64,000 nucleotides of DNA from the NCBI GenBank assembly GCA_026419775.2, contig JAOPGA020000191.1, positions 62,001 to 126,000 on the forward strand. The letters are read 5' to 3'. A model generated the notes under the pieces. The model was not told the origin of the DNA. It searched no databases and worked only from the letters and a program-made list of their open reading frames with translations. Below are positions 40,493-51,488 of the stretch, in pieces (position 1 is the first letter of the stretch; every line of letters begins with the position of its first letter). Position numbers and translations under genes: made by a program. The stretch is from Acrasis kona. Its lineage: Eukaryota > Heterolobosea > Eutetramitea > Acrasida > Acrasidae.

Positions 40493-41347
40493 TTTTTAGA
40501 AATATGAACTTGCAGTTTAATTGTAAGGCATAACCAAACTACCGCATGTCACGGATATTATGAAAGGAGACCCGCAGAATACTATGGGCGTCCGATTTAG
40601 GCGGCCTGGAAGGCCGCAAATATTTTTTCTTGTGTTTTTTCATTTTGAACAACCAAATGAACTCGCCAAGACAATCTCACAAACCCGTCGTGTGATAGAA
40701 TATGCATCTAAATACCTTTCGTAACTGTGTTAATGCATTAAAAGCAACACGTGTAACGGTTCATGCATCTACTTAAAGTAAGTAAAGAATATAAGCAAAA
40801 GGATTAGAGTTCATATTGAGAGGATTTGTATCTGCTGACATCAACGAAAATAATAATTTTGATTTATTATTTCAAAATAACGGCTAATTTATAAGGTAGA
40901 TATCCTGAAAAAACTCGCACCCCGAACGCTAAATTAATTTCAATAAAAATTGTAAAGAAGACATCTCTACAAAACAAGATTCACAGACCATAACTAGTTA
41001 GGTTTTAAAAAATGTATCGCGCTTAATATCCTTGTACTGTTGTTTGTTGTCTTGTACAGCTTCTGACTAAACTATGCCTTTTAATTATTAAAGCTTAAGA
41101 GCAAAAGTATAAGGATTTATATCTTAATCTAGCCTCACATAAAAGAAATATTTTGGTACAAAAAAGTAACAAACAGAATTTCAGGAAATTTCAAAATGGG
41201 TCCCTATCTGTCGATCCAAATTAATCAAAAATGAATCTATTTGGTGTCCGTGTGACAGTTTAGATAGAATCAAAATTGTAAAGCTAATTCTGAGATAAAC
41301 CTTAACGGGGAACGTCATGTCAAAACTTCGTGCAAAAGAAAGAAAGG
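40493..41347. other. Intergenic region with hairpin and upstream ORF
   Basis: About 855 bp between the divergent hydrolase and receptor genes. It contains a GC-rich perfect hairpin at 40601-40617 (gcggcct-gga-aggccgc), one CACGTG at 40748-40753, and an overlapping upstream ORF at 41317-41385 before the receptor start. The middle (40800-41300) is AT-rich with nothing else to report. Confidence 0.5.
40601..40617. repeat. GC-rich 7-bp hairpin with 3-nt loop
   Basis: gcggcct / aggccgc perfect stem around gga, flanked by attt on one side and aaat then a T-run on the other. It is unusual in an AT-rich spacer about 110 bp upstream of the hydrolase ATG. Could be a small RNA element, a terminator-like hairpin or a binding palindrome. 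Confidence 0.45.
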
Positions 41348-43440
41348 ATGCAAACACAGCAGCCGAAGACCCAGACACCATCTAGTAAGAAGAAAACCTC
41401 TGACCATAGTAGTTCCAACACAAACAAGCCCGTTGCTAGAAAAAAGAACTTCTTACTGCAAAATGTGTTTTCATTTTATAATATTGGAATTGTTATATCA
41501 AGCATTATTATATTCCTCATTGGAACGGCAATAGGGGTCCCCTTATTCTTTGTTTTTCAGGTTAGTATGACCGAATCACTTTACTCAAACATGTAGGGGC
41601 AAGACAAAGAGAGCGGACGTGAGCAATTGAAAGCTTCTCTACTATATCAGGTTGAAGGAATATATAATTCACTTGTGCCAATGTATAAGTTGAGCGGTAG
41701 TCTATCGGAGTTTTATAAAGAATTGAATGGTTCAGTTGGCATCAACTATGTGAACGACTTTAAGCCTTTTGTTGAGCGCACTGACTTGTTTGTACATGGG
41801 CTAGTGTCTACAGCCATTAGTATAATAGTTAATGACACAACTCAACTTCAGCAAAGAATGAGGTCGAAGGGAGGATTTTATACCAATTTTACTGCGGAAG
41901 TGAAACAACCCTTAGGTACCACAGTAGCCATTATCATTGCAGCAGCACCGGCAAAGTTTTCATTCATTATTGGAAAGGACACCACATATGAACCCAGTCT
42001 AAAAGATGTTTATTTAAAAGTGGCCGCAACAAAGAAGAACGCCTGTGGACCAAGAAGACCATTTTTGGCTCAAGATGGCGAAAAAGGTGGAGGTTATAGC
42101 ATTTTATATTACCAACCCATTCTTGATGGTTCAAATTTATTAGGAGTGAGCAGTACAGGTTTGAATTTGAATGCATTCTTCACAAATGCTCTGCTACCAG
42201 GAACAGCCTCTCGAATCGTTCAGCAAGTGTTTGACGTAACCAATGGAACAAGTGAATTTTTATATTCCTCGGCGACCGACGAACAAGTACCTTTCGGAGT
42301 GCCTGCCTCCCAAATGACCGAACTTCAACATGTTTCCATGCAAAGAATGTACGAATACAGTGAATATCAGGATGTGAACGTGGCCGACCGTACATGGAGA
42401 GTTTTTTACATTCCCACAACTGATTATTTGGGTTCCTTCAATTCTGGTACCAAATGGATGGCCATTATAATTTACCTTGTGGTTTGCGTTGTGTTTACAA
42501 TCATGGTTATATTCATGATGAAGGTTTGGGAGTACTATAACAACCAGAGCAAATTAGACAAGGAACGCATGCTGACCGCACAAAAGTATCAAGATAACAT
42601 TCAAGCAATGATGAATCGTATTTCTGATGCTGATGCTAGGATAGCCACTGTTATCAATGGTAAGTGTTTTGATTGATGAATTTATTAACCTTGACAGCCA
42701 TACCCGACTTTGTAATCGTGATAAATAACAGCGGATGCATCGTTATGGCCAATGCTTCATTCTCTAGACAGTTTGGAACTACTAGTAATGACTATGACAA
42801 ACACCTCAACATTTCAATGTTCTTCCCGGACTTGGAGGAATCGTTCTACGTTAAATTAAGCGAAAGCACCTCGATAAATACAAGCGCTAAAACTAGATTT
42901 AATTCGATAGTACCAGTGCAGGTTATCGTAAGAACGTTAGACTCAAGTGATGACCTTGAAGAGGAGGCCTATGTAATAGTAGCAAGGAATTTGAGCGATC
43001 GCGAAAAACTTTTAGATAATATAGAAAATCAGAAGAGGCATCTAAGTAACATGCTCAAGCACGCAGAATTTGATGCACATTTCCACAAAGATGAAAAATT
43101 CAGGAAAGCTTTTTTGGCATTTTGTAAAAATAATAGAACAGAGGAGAACGGTCTATTCTTGGAGGAAGTAAGAAGGTACAAGAAGAGTGCTGTTGAGAAG
43201 AGAGCCGAAAAACAATTTTACATTTTCTCTAATTTTATCAAAATTGGTTCTCCTCATCAATTGAATATTAGTTCTGAGCTCAGCACTCACATGGAGTCAA
43301 GACTAAATAAAAGTTTGGGAGATTCCGATCTTTTTAATAACATAGAAGAGTTGATAAAGAGCGAGATTGTGGTCGATTTGTATCCTCGTTTCCTTAATCA
43401 AGAAAAGAAAAAGTCTTATGTATCTGAACCCTTGATCTAA
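41348..43440 (+). CDS. Transmembrane sensor receptor with PAS and RGS domains, 672 aa
   Basis: Spliced as 41348-41560, 41597-42659 and 42698-43440 (introns 36 and 38 nt). A polar, Lys-rich cytosolic lead precedes TM1 (about 45-70). An ectodomain of about 275 residues in the CHASE/Cache position follows, then TM2 (about 345-370, WMAIIIYLVVCVVFTIMVIFMM) and a short coil. The PAS domain covers about 425-530 (PDFVIVINNSGCIVMANASF; IVARNLSDRE). The C-terminal RGS domain covers about 545-665 (FDAHFHKDEKFRKAFLAFCKN, ending DLYPRFL). RGS domains speed GTP hydrolysis by G-alpha, so this looks like a ligand-controlled G-protein brake. The ectodomain family is assigned by position, not by a clear motif. 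Confidence 0.85.
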
Positions 43441-43501
43441 TAAAATGTAATCATATGCCGAAGTGTGTTGTAATGTTGGTTGACACAAAAATATTAAAAA
43501 A

Positions 43502-43996
43502 ATGTTGAGATCCACATTCAAGCACGCACAATCAATCAGAAATATCGCCACTCTCAACGCCGTAACAAACGCAAAGAGATGCTTTTCTGTAACTCAAGTT
43601 CCAAGAGCGTCCGTAGATGCAGACCAATCACACGACGACTTTAAACCAAAGAGCAAAGTTGATAATGTGACTGACAGATTCGAGAAGATGAAAGAGTTCA
43701 TCGACCAGCAAGTAAACAAAGAGCCAGTAGTACTTTTTATGAAGGGCATTCCAAGCCGACCCGAGTGTGGATTCTCGCGTAACGTAGTCAACATTTTGGA
43801 ATCATACAAAATTAATTACAAAACTTTTGATATGAACGCAGATCAATTAATGAAGGAAGCATTGAAGGACTACAGTGATTGGCCCACCATACCCCAACTC
43901 TATGTTAAAGGTGAGTTCCAAGGAGGAAGTGATATCGTCTCAAAACTGCATTTTGATGGTAAACTAAAGCAAATTTTAAATGATGCAAAGAAATAA
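43502..43996 (+). CDS. GLRX5: Mitochondrial monothiol glutaredoxin (Grx5/GLRX5)
   Basis: 164 aa. The N-terminal ~45 residues are Arg/Ser/Ala-rich without acids (MLRSTFKHAQSIRNIATLNA), a mitochondrial presequence. The Grx domain has VVLFMKGIPSRPECGFSRNVV with the monothiol CGFS active site, the cis-Pro in WPTIPQLYV, and the GSDIV glutathione contact. Grx5 carries 2Fe-2S clusters from the ISCU scaffold to targets. It fits the general need for Fe-S supply; the Moco-pathway enzymes served by the sulfurase in this window also carry Fe-S clusters. Single exon. Confidence 0.96.
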   Translation: MLRSTFKHAQSIRNIATLNAVTNAKRCFSVTQVPRASVDADQSHDDFKPKSKVDNVTDRFEKMKEFIDQQVNKEPVVLFMKGIPSRPECGFSRNVVNILESYKINYKTFDMNADQLMKEALKDYSDWPTIPQLYVKGEFQGGSDIVSKLHFDGKLKQILNDAKK

Positions 43997-44204
43997 ACAA
44001 CCTTCAATTTACCCATGAGTTCGTATGTTCAATTTTTGTCCCACTCGAAGTTAAAAAAATCTTGTATTTTGCCGGTTTTAATTTTGTAACATATAGTTGG
44101 CTTGATTTTTGCGCCCACGGAACCCGTTATTTCTAATTTATTGTGCATCTAAACAAAAACATTATCATTGGTCTGTGAGGGCGTAACGTTTTTGACTGCC
44201 AATA

Positions 44205-47200
44205 ATGAACAATAGTCTTAACGAGAGCACCACTATCGAAACAGCAACAGAGTCGACAAAGACACAATCAAATGGTGTTAATGTCAAGGTTGTAGTGAGG
44301 TGCAGACCCACTAATGAGGATGAACGAGGGCAGGGCACTTGTGTTGGAGACTTTACTTCAAGATCCTTAACAATAACCAAACCAAAGAACCCTCCAAAGA
44401 CATATCATTTCGATCATGTGTTCTCGACTGGTACAACACAATCAGAATTTTTTGATGTCGCAGCGAAACCCATTGTTGATGAAGTGCTAGCAGGATATAA
44501 CTGCACAATATTCGCATATGGACAAACCTCTACAGGAAAAACATACACAATGGAAGGTATCAAAGGAACTGACGCATCAGTGGTAGATGTTCGTGCTGGC
44601 ATCGTTCCAAGAAGTATTCATCACATATTTTCTACATTGGAGAACAACAATGCAGAATATTCTGTCAACGTGACTTGTCTAGAACTTTACAACGAAGAGT
44701 TGCAGGACCTTCTAGCAACAGAGAAAAAGCAACTCCGAATCTTTGATGAAAGCAGCGGAAGAAAAGGAACAAAAGTTTCAGGACTAGAAGAGGCTACTGT
44801 GACCAATGCCAATCAAATTCTGACCATACTAGACACTGCACAAAAAAAGAGGCAGAACGCAGAGACAAACATGAACAAAAACTCCTCACGCTCTCACGTA
44901 GTCACATCAATAGTGATTCACATGAAGGAAACAACTCAAGAGGGAGAGGAGTTAATGCGCATAGGAAAACTCAACTTAGTGGATCTTGCAGGAAGTGAAA
45001 ACATTGGGCGCAGCGGTGCACAAAACAAGAGGGCAAAAGAGGCAGGAGTCATTAACCAATCTTTGTTGACTCTAGGTCGTGTAATCAAGGCACTTACAGA
45101 TCACTCCACTCACGTTCCCTACAGAGAAAGTAAACTTACTCGTCTTTTACAAGACTCTCTTGGTGGTAGAACTCGCACTTGTATCATAGCAACCATAAGT
45201 CCTAGTATAATCAACTTTGAAGAAACCATGAGCACTCTTGACTATTCTTACAGAGCTAAGAACATTAGAAACAAACCAGAATTAAACATGAAGATTAGTA
45301 GAACTGCCATGATTCGTGAACTCAATGTAGAGATTGATAAATTAAAGACAGAGCTTAACAACCAAAGAGCAAAGAATGGAGTGTTCATGTCGCCCGAACA
45401 GTATGCAGAACTGAATGCAACCATTGAGTCACTCAGACAGCAGTGCGTAGATACCAAAGCTGAAAGCCGTTGTAACAGAGAAGATTTGGAAAATGTCACC
45501 ACTCAACTCAGGTCATCCGAAAAGAGAGAACAGGAAACAAACCTTAAGCTTGAGGAGGAGACCAAGACCAGATTACAAGTCGAATCCAAACTATCCGTGA
45601 CGGAACACAACCTACAGCATACATTATCGGAGCTTGCCGAAGAGAGACACATTGGCGAAGAATTGATCAAGAGTAGAGCTGAATTAGAAGTGCAAGCCCA
45701 TGGATACGTTGATGACATTAAAATGAACAACTTGGACATTGAAGGATACACTGCGAAGATTGAGCGAAAGAACAGAGTAGAGAATGAAAATGTTCATTCC
45801 GTTCATGACTTCCATTCCGCTATCGACCAAACAGTTGACAACACCACAGCCAACCTACAAGTGCTCCACGAAGAAACAACGACTGGCCTCAAAAACATTA
45901 ACACCACATTATTTAATTTTGTACAAACCAAGAACAAGAGGATTGAAGGAATCGTGACACAACTAGGCAACATTACAAACGTATATGGTCAAGATGTAGA
46001 ATCAACAAAATCACTTCTAGATGCTTCCACAAACCTGACTTTCAACATTTTAGACACCTCGTCGAAATTAAGCACGGATCATGTTACGGACATTTCAACC
46101 GCTGTAGACAGCCACAAAGAAGTCCTGACTGCTGCGCTGAAGATGGCCATCGATGAATTCAAGAATAGTCAAAAAGAATTATCCGCGTTTGCATCGAAAG
46201 TAGCCTCCAACCTATCATCCACTCGCTTGACAGTAGAGAAGAGCATGTTTACAGTTGCCGACTTGCACGATCAAATTGATTCCCTCATCACCTCTCACTG
46301 CGAGTCACAGATCCAAAACACTAATGTGCTGCATGAACAAATCAACGTGCTCATCCAGGACCAATTGACTTTAAGTAACGATTTGAAGGAACAAGTATTT
46401 TCCATGATTGACGAACGAACCAACTTGATGAAGAGAAACCTAAACCAGACCAACAGTCAACTTTCCGTTACAAAAGATCAACAAATAGGATTTGTCAACC
46501 GATTCAAGACCAGAGCAATCGACCAGAGTCACAAAGTAAGAACATGTGCTCAAGAGACACGCAACCAAGTACAATCCGACACGGATCTCCATTTGGAACA
46601 AACCAACACTCACATGGAGTCATGTCAAGGACTGTTGAGGAATGGAATCATCAAGTTGGAGTCAACGTCCAATGAGGTCATTCAAAAGTTGGATCAAGTC
46701 AAGAACGTCACCGTTGGTTACAAGAACAAGATTGAACAGTTACACACCACACATACCAACGAAGCCACCAACCTCAACATTTCCTCCAAGAATGATTTGA
46801 CATCACGCCTATGTTCCATCAACAGCAGTCAACAATCCATCTCGCAAGATTTAATCTCCTTTGATCAATTAGTGGTGGACAACTTTACGAACGACACATT
46901 GGAAAAGTCAAATGCTTTGAGCAAACTTTCATCCGACCGTCACATCAACTTGCAACAATTACACATGCACATGAAACAACAAACCAATCAATTCGTCGAC
47001 AATTATCAAATCGATCGTTCATGCGGAACGACCCCGAAAAAGAGAAAGAGAGAATGTTTGGACGTGTGTGTGCTCAAGACCAGAGATGAAATTAGGAATG
47101 AGTACAGGAGCACGAATGGAGCGATCGTAGACGAAACATTTACGGATAAGGAAAATGTGGCGAATCCCTTGTCTTTGGATTTGTGTAATTTGGTACCTAG

Positions 47201-47456
47201 ATCTCCCAAATCACTCTCCTGCAGGACTCCGACCAGCGTGTCGAGCATTACGTCCAGCGACTCGGTGTTTAGCGTGGGAACGCCTACGAAAAAGACTCAC
47301 GTGAGCACGCCGACGAGTGCTGCCAAGAAGAAGAGGAGAATTGGAACTGGTGCTGGTGGACTGGCGAATTCGATGGTGGTGGGTTCTACAAACTCAACGA
47401 CCAATACAAGATTGAAGAGAACAAATTCAGTGAATAGTGTAGCAGCGTTCAGATGA
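44205..47456 (+). CDS. Kinesin-5 (BimC/Eg5-type mitotic motor), 1083 aa
   Basis: Intronless. N-terminal motor (residues 25 to about 365): VKVVVRCRPTNEDE, P-loop GQTSTGKT, NKNSSRSHV, LVDLAGSENIGRSGA, then VINQSLLTLGRVI, the usual kinesin-5 wording. A long coiled coil to about 930 supports the bipolar tetramer. The tail has a BimC-box-like CGTTPKKRKRE with a Cdk-type Thr-Pro. Soon after comes DKEN, a KEN-box degron, and many SP/TP sites in the last 80 residues. Kinesin-5 slides antiparallel spindle microtubules. The stop is 24 bp from the convergent coiled-coil gene. Confidence 0.96.
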   Translation: MNNSLNESTTIETATESTKTQSNGVNVKVVVRCRPTNEDERGQGTCVGDFTSRSLTITKPKNPPKTYHFDHVFSTGTTQSEFFDVAAKPIVDEVLAGYNCTIFAYGQTSTGKTYTMEGIKGTDASVVDVRAGIVPRSIHHIFSTLENNNAEYSVNVTCLELYNEELQDLLATEKKQLRIFDESSGRKGTKVSGLEEATVTNANQILTILDTAQKKRQNAETNMNKNSSRSHVVTSIVIHMKETTQEGEELMRIGKLNLVDLAGSENIGRSGAQNKRAKEAGVINQSLLTLGRVIKALTDHSTHVPYRESKLTRLLQDSLGGRTRTCIIATISPSIINFEETMSTLDYSYRAKNIRNKPELNMKISRTAMIRELNVEIDKLKTELNNQRAKNGVFMSPEQYAELNATIESLRQQCVDTKAESRCNREDLENVTTQLRSSEKREQETNLKLEEETKTRLQVESKLSVTEHNLQHTLSELAEERHIGEELIKSRAELEVQAHGYVDDIKMNNLDIEGYTAKIERKNRVENENVHSVHDFHSAIDQTVDNTTANLQVLHEETTTGLKNINTTLFNFVQTKNKRIEGIVTQLGNITNVYGQDVESTKSLLDASTNLTFNILDTSSKLSTDHVTDISTAVDSHKEVLTAALKMAIDEFKNSQKELSAFASKVASNLSSTRLTVEKSMFTVADLHDQIDSLITSHCESQIQNTNVLHEQINVLIQDQLTLSNDLKEQVFSMIDERTNLMKRNLNQTNSQLSVTKDQQIGFVNRFKTRAIDQSHKVRTCAQETRNQVQSDTDLHLEQTNTHMESCQGLLRNGIIKLESTSNEVIQKLDQVKNVTVGYKNKIEQLHTTHTNEATNLNISSKNDLTSRLCSINSSQQSISQDLISFDQLVVDNFTNDTLEKSNALSKLSSDRHINLQQLHMHMKQQTNQFVDNYQIDRSCGTTPKKRKRECLDVCVLKTRDEIRNEYRSTNGAIVDETFTDKENVANPLSLDLCNLVPRSPKSLSCRTPTSVSSITSSDSVFSVGTPTKKTHVSTPTSAAKKKRRIGTGAGGLANSMVVGSTNSTTNTRLKRTNSVNSVAAFR

Positions 47457-47480
47457 ATTGTAATTTTAAATAAAAGCATT

Positions 47481-47981
47481 TTATGAATCATGTTGGTCGT
47501 TGATTTGTTTGTAGGTTTGGTATTTCCTGTTGATGACTTGAATGATATCATCGTTCATTGAGTAGGCATCTTCAACTTCGCTCTGTAATTCTGATATTAT
47601 TTCCTCTAGTTCTCTCATTTCATTCCTTTCTTTTCTCCACATGAGTGCAATTTCTTGACATCCTCTTCTTGATTCTTTTAGTTCGCCTAATAGTCTTTTT
47701 GCATCGTTCTTGTATTGTATTGTTATTTCGTCATCTCCTTGTTTAATCTCCAAATCGAACTTGTTTTCTAATTCTTCATCTCTTTTGAGATCATCTTTGA
47801 ATCTATCGATAAATAATGTTGGCCTCTTTTTTCTGCTTTGTGATTTTTTGTGTGAATTGAATGTGATGGGATCAACCATTGGACTTCCAACTGGACTACC
47901 CACAGAATTTAAATCCATTCCAACTGGACTAGTTAGTTTGGCATAAACCGTCTGTCCTCTAGGGGTCCTTATTGGTTCCAT
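47481..47981 (-). CDS. Coiled-coil protein with N-terminal SP/TP motifs, 166 aa
   Basis: The first 55 residues are unstructured with several proline-directed sites (RTPRG, TSPVG, GSPVG, GSPMV) and a basic SRKKRP. The remainder is a continuous charged coiled coil (FKDDLKRDEELENKF to EIISELQSEVEDAY). The layout suits a Cdk-regulated mitotic or kinetochore subunit, but no family is recognised. Single exon, convergent with kinesin-5. Confidence 0.65.
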   Translation of the reverse strand: MEPIRTPRGQTVYAKLTSPVGMDLNSVGSPVGSPMVDPITFNSHKKSQSRKKRPTLFIDRFKDDLKRDEELENKFDLEIKQGDDEITIQYKNDAKRLLGELKESRRGCQEIALMWRKERNEMRELEEIISELQSEVEDAYSMNDDIIQVINRKYQTYKQINDQHDS

Positions 47982-48217
47982 TTGCTGTTGGTTAGGTTAC
48001 ATAACTAAAACCATACCGGACAAGTTTGAAAACTGACATTTTTTGAAGTCCGCAAAATTTAACAAGTTCAACTCTCTTTTACGAACTCCATTACGGGAGA
48101 TGTTATGCACGTCCAATCTTGAAGATGATCTCCCAAGGGTGCAACATAACAAAAAGCATAATAAGACCTGGAAAAACTATTGCAAGGCAATACATATTGT
48201 TGTGACGATGCAATTGT

Positions 48218-50150
48218 TTATTCTAATTTATCTTCAGACTTTTTATCGATCTTACCTCTTATCGAATCAAGCGACCTAAGCAAGCTCCTCTTCGTTTCAT
48301 TGTTAAAATCATCTTTCAACTCTTTCAACTTGACAGAGAGTTCCTTGTTCCATTTGTCAACTTTTTCAGCAATTGGCTTTACTTTTGGACTATCTGTCAC
48401 TCTCCTCAATTTGGTTCTAATCTCCTTCTCAATACCACCATATGATCTCAGCGCTTCTTTACCATATTTTTTATTCATATGAGGCGTCTCAACCAGAGTT
48501 ATAAAACAATATGAACAGAATTGACACATCACTGCCAGTCCAAACACAATCCAGCTATGAGATAGAATTGACAGACCGAACAAACCAGCCATACCCAAAA
48601 CAAGTTCTGGATTGTTAAGGTATCTATAGATGCCAGTGTATTCAAGACTTTTTGGAACATCTTCAATGAAGAAGTCACCATAGAACCAACCATAGTCACC
48701 CAAAATCGAATATGCAGAGGTACTCTGCCATACGTTCAAAAGAATAAGAATGATACCAGCTAACGCTTGGGTCAAGTAACTCCAAGTGAAAGTGCCAACA
48801 GGTTCAAACAATTTTATACTAGAAATAATAAAAGCAACATAATTCATGGTCAACGAGAAATTGTAAAGTTTCTTCCAACTTTCAAAGGCTTGCTGCTTGG
48901 TTCCACCCTTGGCCTCAAACCTCTTTGTTAAGAAACTCTCATTACTTTGTTTTCTTAACAAAGCACCTAAACAAACAGTATGGAACAATCTCCATAGCAA
49001 CACATGGGCAACGTGATAAATTGCACTGTCCATGTAGAAACTCAACGCACAACTATACACAACAACCAAAATCAAAGTAATGTCGCTACTTCTCAAAAGG
49101 TCAACATTGAACAAATAAATCATTTCTTTGCTATTTGAGAAATAGCCGGATTGTATCAATTCCAGGTTCTTGTCTTTATTAAAACTGCTTCCGTACGTTT
49201 TTTCGATATGAGGATTTTCGATAAACACCAAAAAGATTAATTGCAACATGTGTGCTGAGAAGGAGACGACTAGAACAGTGTTGGAGCGAGTAATTAAAGA
49301 TAAACCATAATAAAAAGAATAACCAACAGTATACATGGGATGAGGAAACATTTGAAAGATACCATCAAAAATGAGTTCCTTGTCAAGAAGGAAGAAGAAA
49401 TCACCCCAATACCAGGCGTAGTCGCCCAACACCCTGTGTGCGTCTGATTTTGCCCACAAATTAAAAGCACACAACAAGAAGCCGACAACGTACAAAACAA
49501 TGTCAAAAACATCTAATCAAAAATTAAATAAAAAAACATCATTTGTCAGTTACCTAAAGATTTTGGGACTTCAAAATAAGCAACACAAAAAACTAAGTAA
49601 CATGCCAAGTCATTGCTCAAAACAATGTCTACAATGGAACGATATGCCATCCAAGAGTTGAAGTCTGGTGGGTAATCGTCCACAGAATATTTTACTCCAT
49701 TCTTCAAGGACACATTCGACTCAAAGAACTTCTTGTTGGACGGTTTTGAGTTTAGCCAGGAATTAAAGTATTTTGAAAAACTGTCCCTGACGGATTGTTC
49801 CCTGAGAATCAATCCAAGCCCAACATTATAACACAAACGCCAAAAGGCATAACTAATCAAAAAAAACTAAACATGTCAGTTATAGTAATAAATTGACAAA
49901 CCCATTTTGGCATATTTGTGAACAATAATAAGCAGACGTATGTAATCATGATTGAGATCTCTAGTGCAACGGGTATCTCGGTCCATTTCTTGTAGTTTAA
50001 TAAAACTTCGATACAATCATATGTTTCTGGTACTTTGAATCCTGATGTTTGTTATTGCTTTGCCGTTGTTTCTAACTTACTCACATTGTCTTTTGTCACA
50101 CCAATAGCTTCTATCTCGAACTTGACCTCCTGTTCTTTGATTTCGTTCAT
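48218..50150 (-). CDS. CHO2: Phosphatidylethanolamine N-methyltransferase (CHO2 type)
   Basis: Spliced as 50081-50150, 49902-50041, 49554-49866 and 48218-49512 (introns 39, 35 and 41 nt), 605 aa. The start NVRFKVPETYDCIE matches the conserved RVPET-D of fungal Cho2. Two methyltransferase-like units each carry the GDYAWYWGDFF / GDYGWFYGDFF motif and a following PHPMYTVGYSFYYG or NNPELVLGMAGLFGLS segment. About 10-12 membrane spans. The C-terminal cytosolic tail is short and Lys-rich; fungal Cho2 has a further ~250 residues missing here. It performs the first (perhaps all three) methylations of PE toward phosphatidylcholine in the ER. Confidence 0.92.
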
Positions 50151-50342
50151 TTTATTGTTTGCCCAGGGCAGCACGTGGCAGTATCTTCTTGATTTGGCAA
50201 TGTGACATTGATTGAAATTGACCGAAGAACATTAATGAGCGGCGGTGGAATACAAAATGATTTAATAAGCTTGCTTACAGATTGATTTGTAGTTAAATAT
50301 TCTATTTTTTATGATTTTCAAATGGTATAAACCGTGGACGCA

Positions 50343-51488
50343 TCATACAACACTGGTCATATTGTCTTGTTCTGTCTTCTCTTGCTCCTCGATTACTTTT
50401 TGAATTTCATCAAAAGAAGCATTGCTTTTCTTTCTTGCAGTCACAGTTCTTTCTTTTCCGTTGCTAATTAAAAAATATGACTTGATGTCATCATAGCCAA
50501 CCCCCAACATTCGTGACATGATTCCAACCAGTTTTTTGCTTCTATAATGCTCTACTTCTTTTGCAGTCACGATAAGAATTGCTTCTTCAGACAAATATGG
50601 TAGGATTTGCAACATTGTTTTAGCTACATTCAGAGGATGTATGTTCATATCACAAACAAGAATATCAATAGGACCAAACAATTCAATTTCATGAAAACAA
50701 TCTTCTATCCTCTTTTTAATGTGGCAGATTAATGGATGAGTCACTTGTAGATCTCCAGGATCAATTGACAAAGTAGAAATTTTATTCATTGCTAGATAAC
50801 TACTCCAGCCGCCTGGTGATGCACCCACATCAAGAGCCTTCATTCCTTCTTTAATTTTAAAACTAGATTCAATCGCAAAAGTCTCTGCTATTTTGTGGTA
50901 AGCCCTACTAATAACATCATCAGGGTCAACACTTGTATCTTTGTCACTAACAAGGATTTCTTTTTTGACAATTGCATAATGGTATCTTTCATATGCGAAT
51001 GTGATGCAAATCAAATGGGTAAAATTTTTTGGATCTAAATTAACTTCAGATGGAAGTATGTTGTCAATAATGTTTTCAGTTAGTTTACGGGGAAACACTT
51101 GCAATTTATAAACGTGCGCTGGGTTACATTTTATTAAGGATAGCTCATTGATATCTTTTGTAGAATATACACAAGGAGAGATTGAGATTATGGCTCTGTT
51201 TATGACAATGTCGTCACGTATAGATGGCACTAAATTCTCCCAATTATCATACCTTATGAAAATTAAATCATCGTACTTTTGCGTAGGTATTATCAAAATG
51301 TCTTTGTATCTGTGCTCTAAGAAGTCTGTAACTCTTTTCTTTTTGTTACCAACTATACGAAGAATAATTTGCGGAATCATATGTGCAACGCATAGTCTTG
51401 AGTGTTCACCATTAGTTGGTGTGCAATACACACAGGCCCGAGAGTTCAGTTCTCTCCTTCCATTGGGTAAATGGTCAACCACATTCAT
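50343..51488 (-). CDS. FtsJ/RrmJ-like 2'-O-ribose RNA methyltransferase, 381 aa
   Basis: Start at ATG 51488; upstream in-frame sequence has no ATG. A Cys/His-containing N-terminus (RACVYC...HSRLCVAH) may bind zinc. A mixed alpha/beta part of about 180 residues follows, then a Rossmann methyltransferase: SAM loop ALDVGASPGGWSSYL, acidic turn LSIDPGD, catalytic Asp in ILVCDMN, and Lys in VTAKEV. The order (N-terminal RNA-binding-like part plus FtsJ domain) recalls RlmM-type enzymes. Likely modifies rRNA or tRNA ribose. An unspliced hydrophobic frame further upstream (51485-51682) suggests an extra 5' exon is possible. Confidence 0.8.
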   Translation of the reverse strand: MNVVDHLPNGRRELNSRACVYCTPTNGEHSRLCVAHMIPQIILRIVGNKKKRVTDFLEHRYKDILIIPTQKYDDLIFIRYDNWENLVPSIRDDIVINRAIISISPCVYSTKDINELSLIKCNPAHVYKLQVFPRKLTENIIDNILPSEVNLDPKNFTHLICITFAYERYHYAIVKKEILVSDKDTSVDPDDVISRAYHKIAETFAIESSFKIKEGMKALDVGASPGGWSSYLAMNKISTLSIDPGDLQVTHPLICHIKKRIEDCFHEIELFGPIDILVCDMNIHPLNVAKTMLQILPYLSEEAILIVTAKEVEHYRSKKLVGIMSRMLGVGYDDIKSYFLISNGKERTVTARKKSNASFDEIQKVIEEQEKTEQDNMTSVV

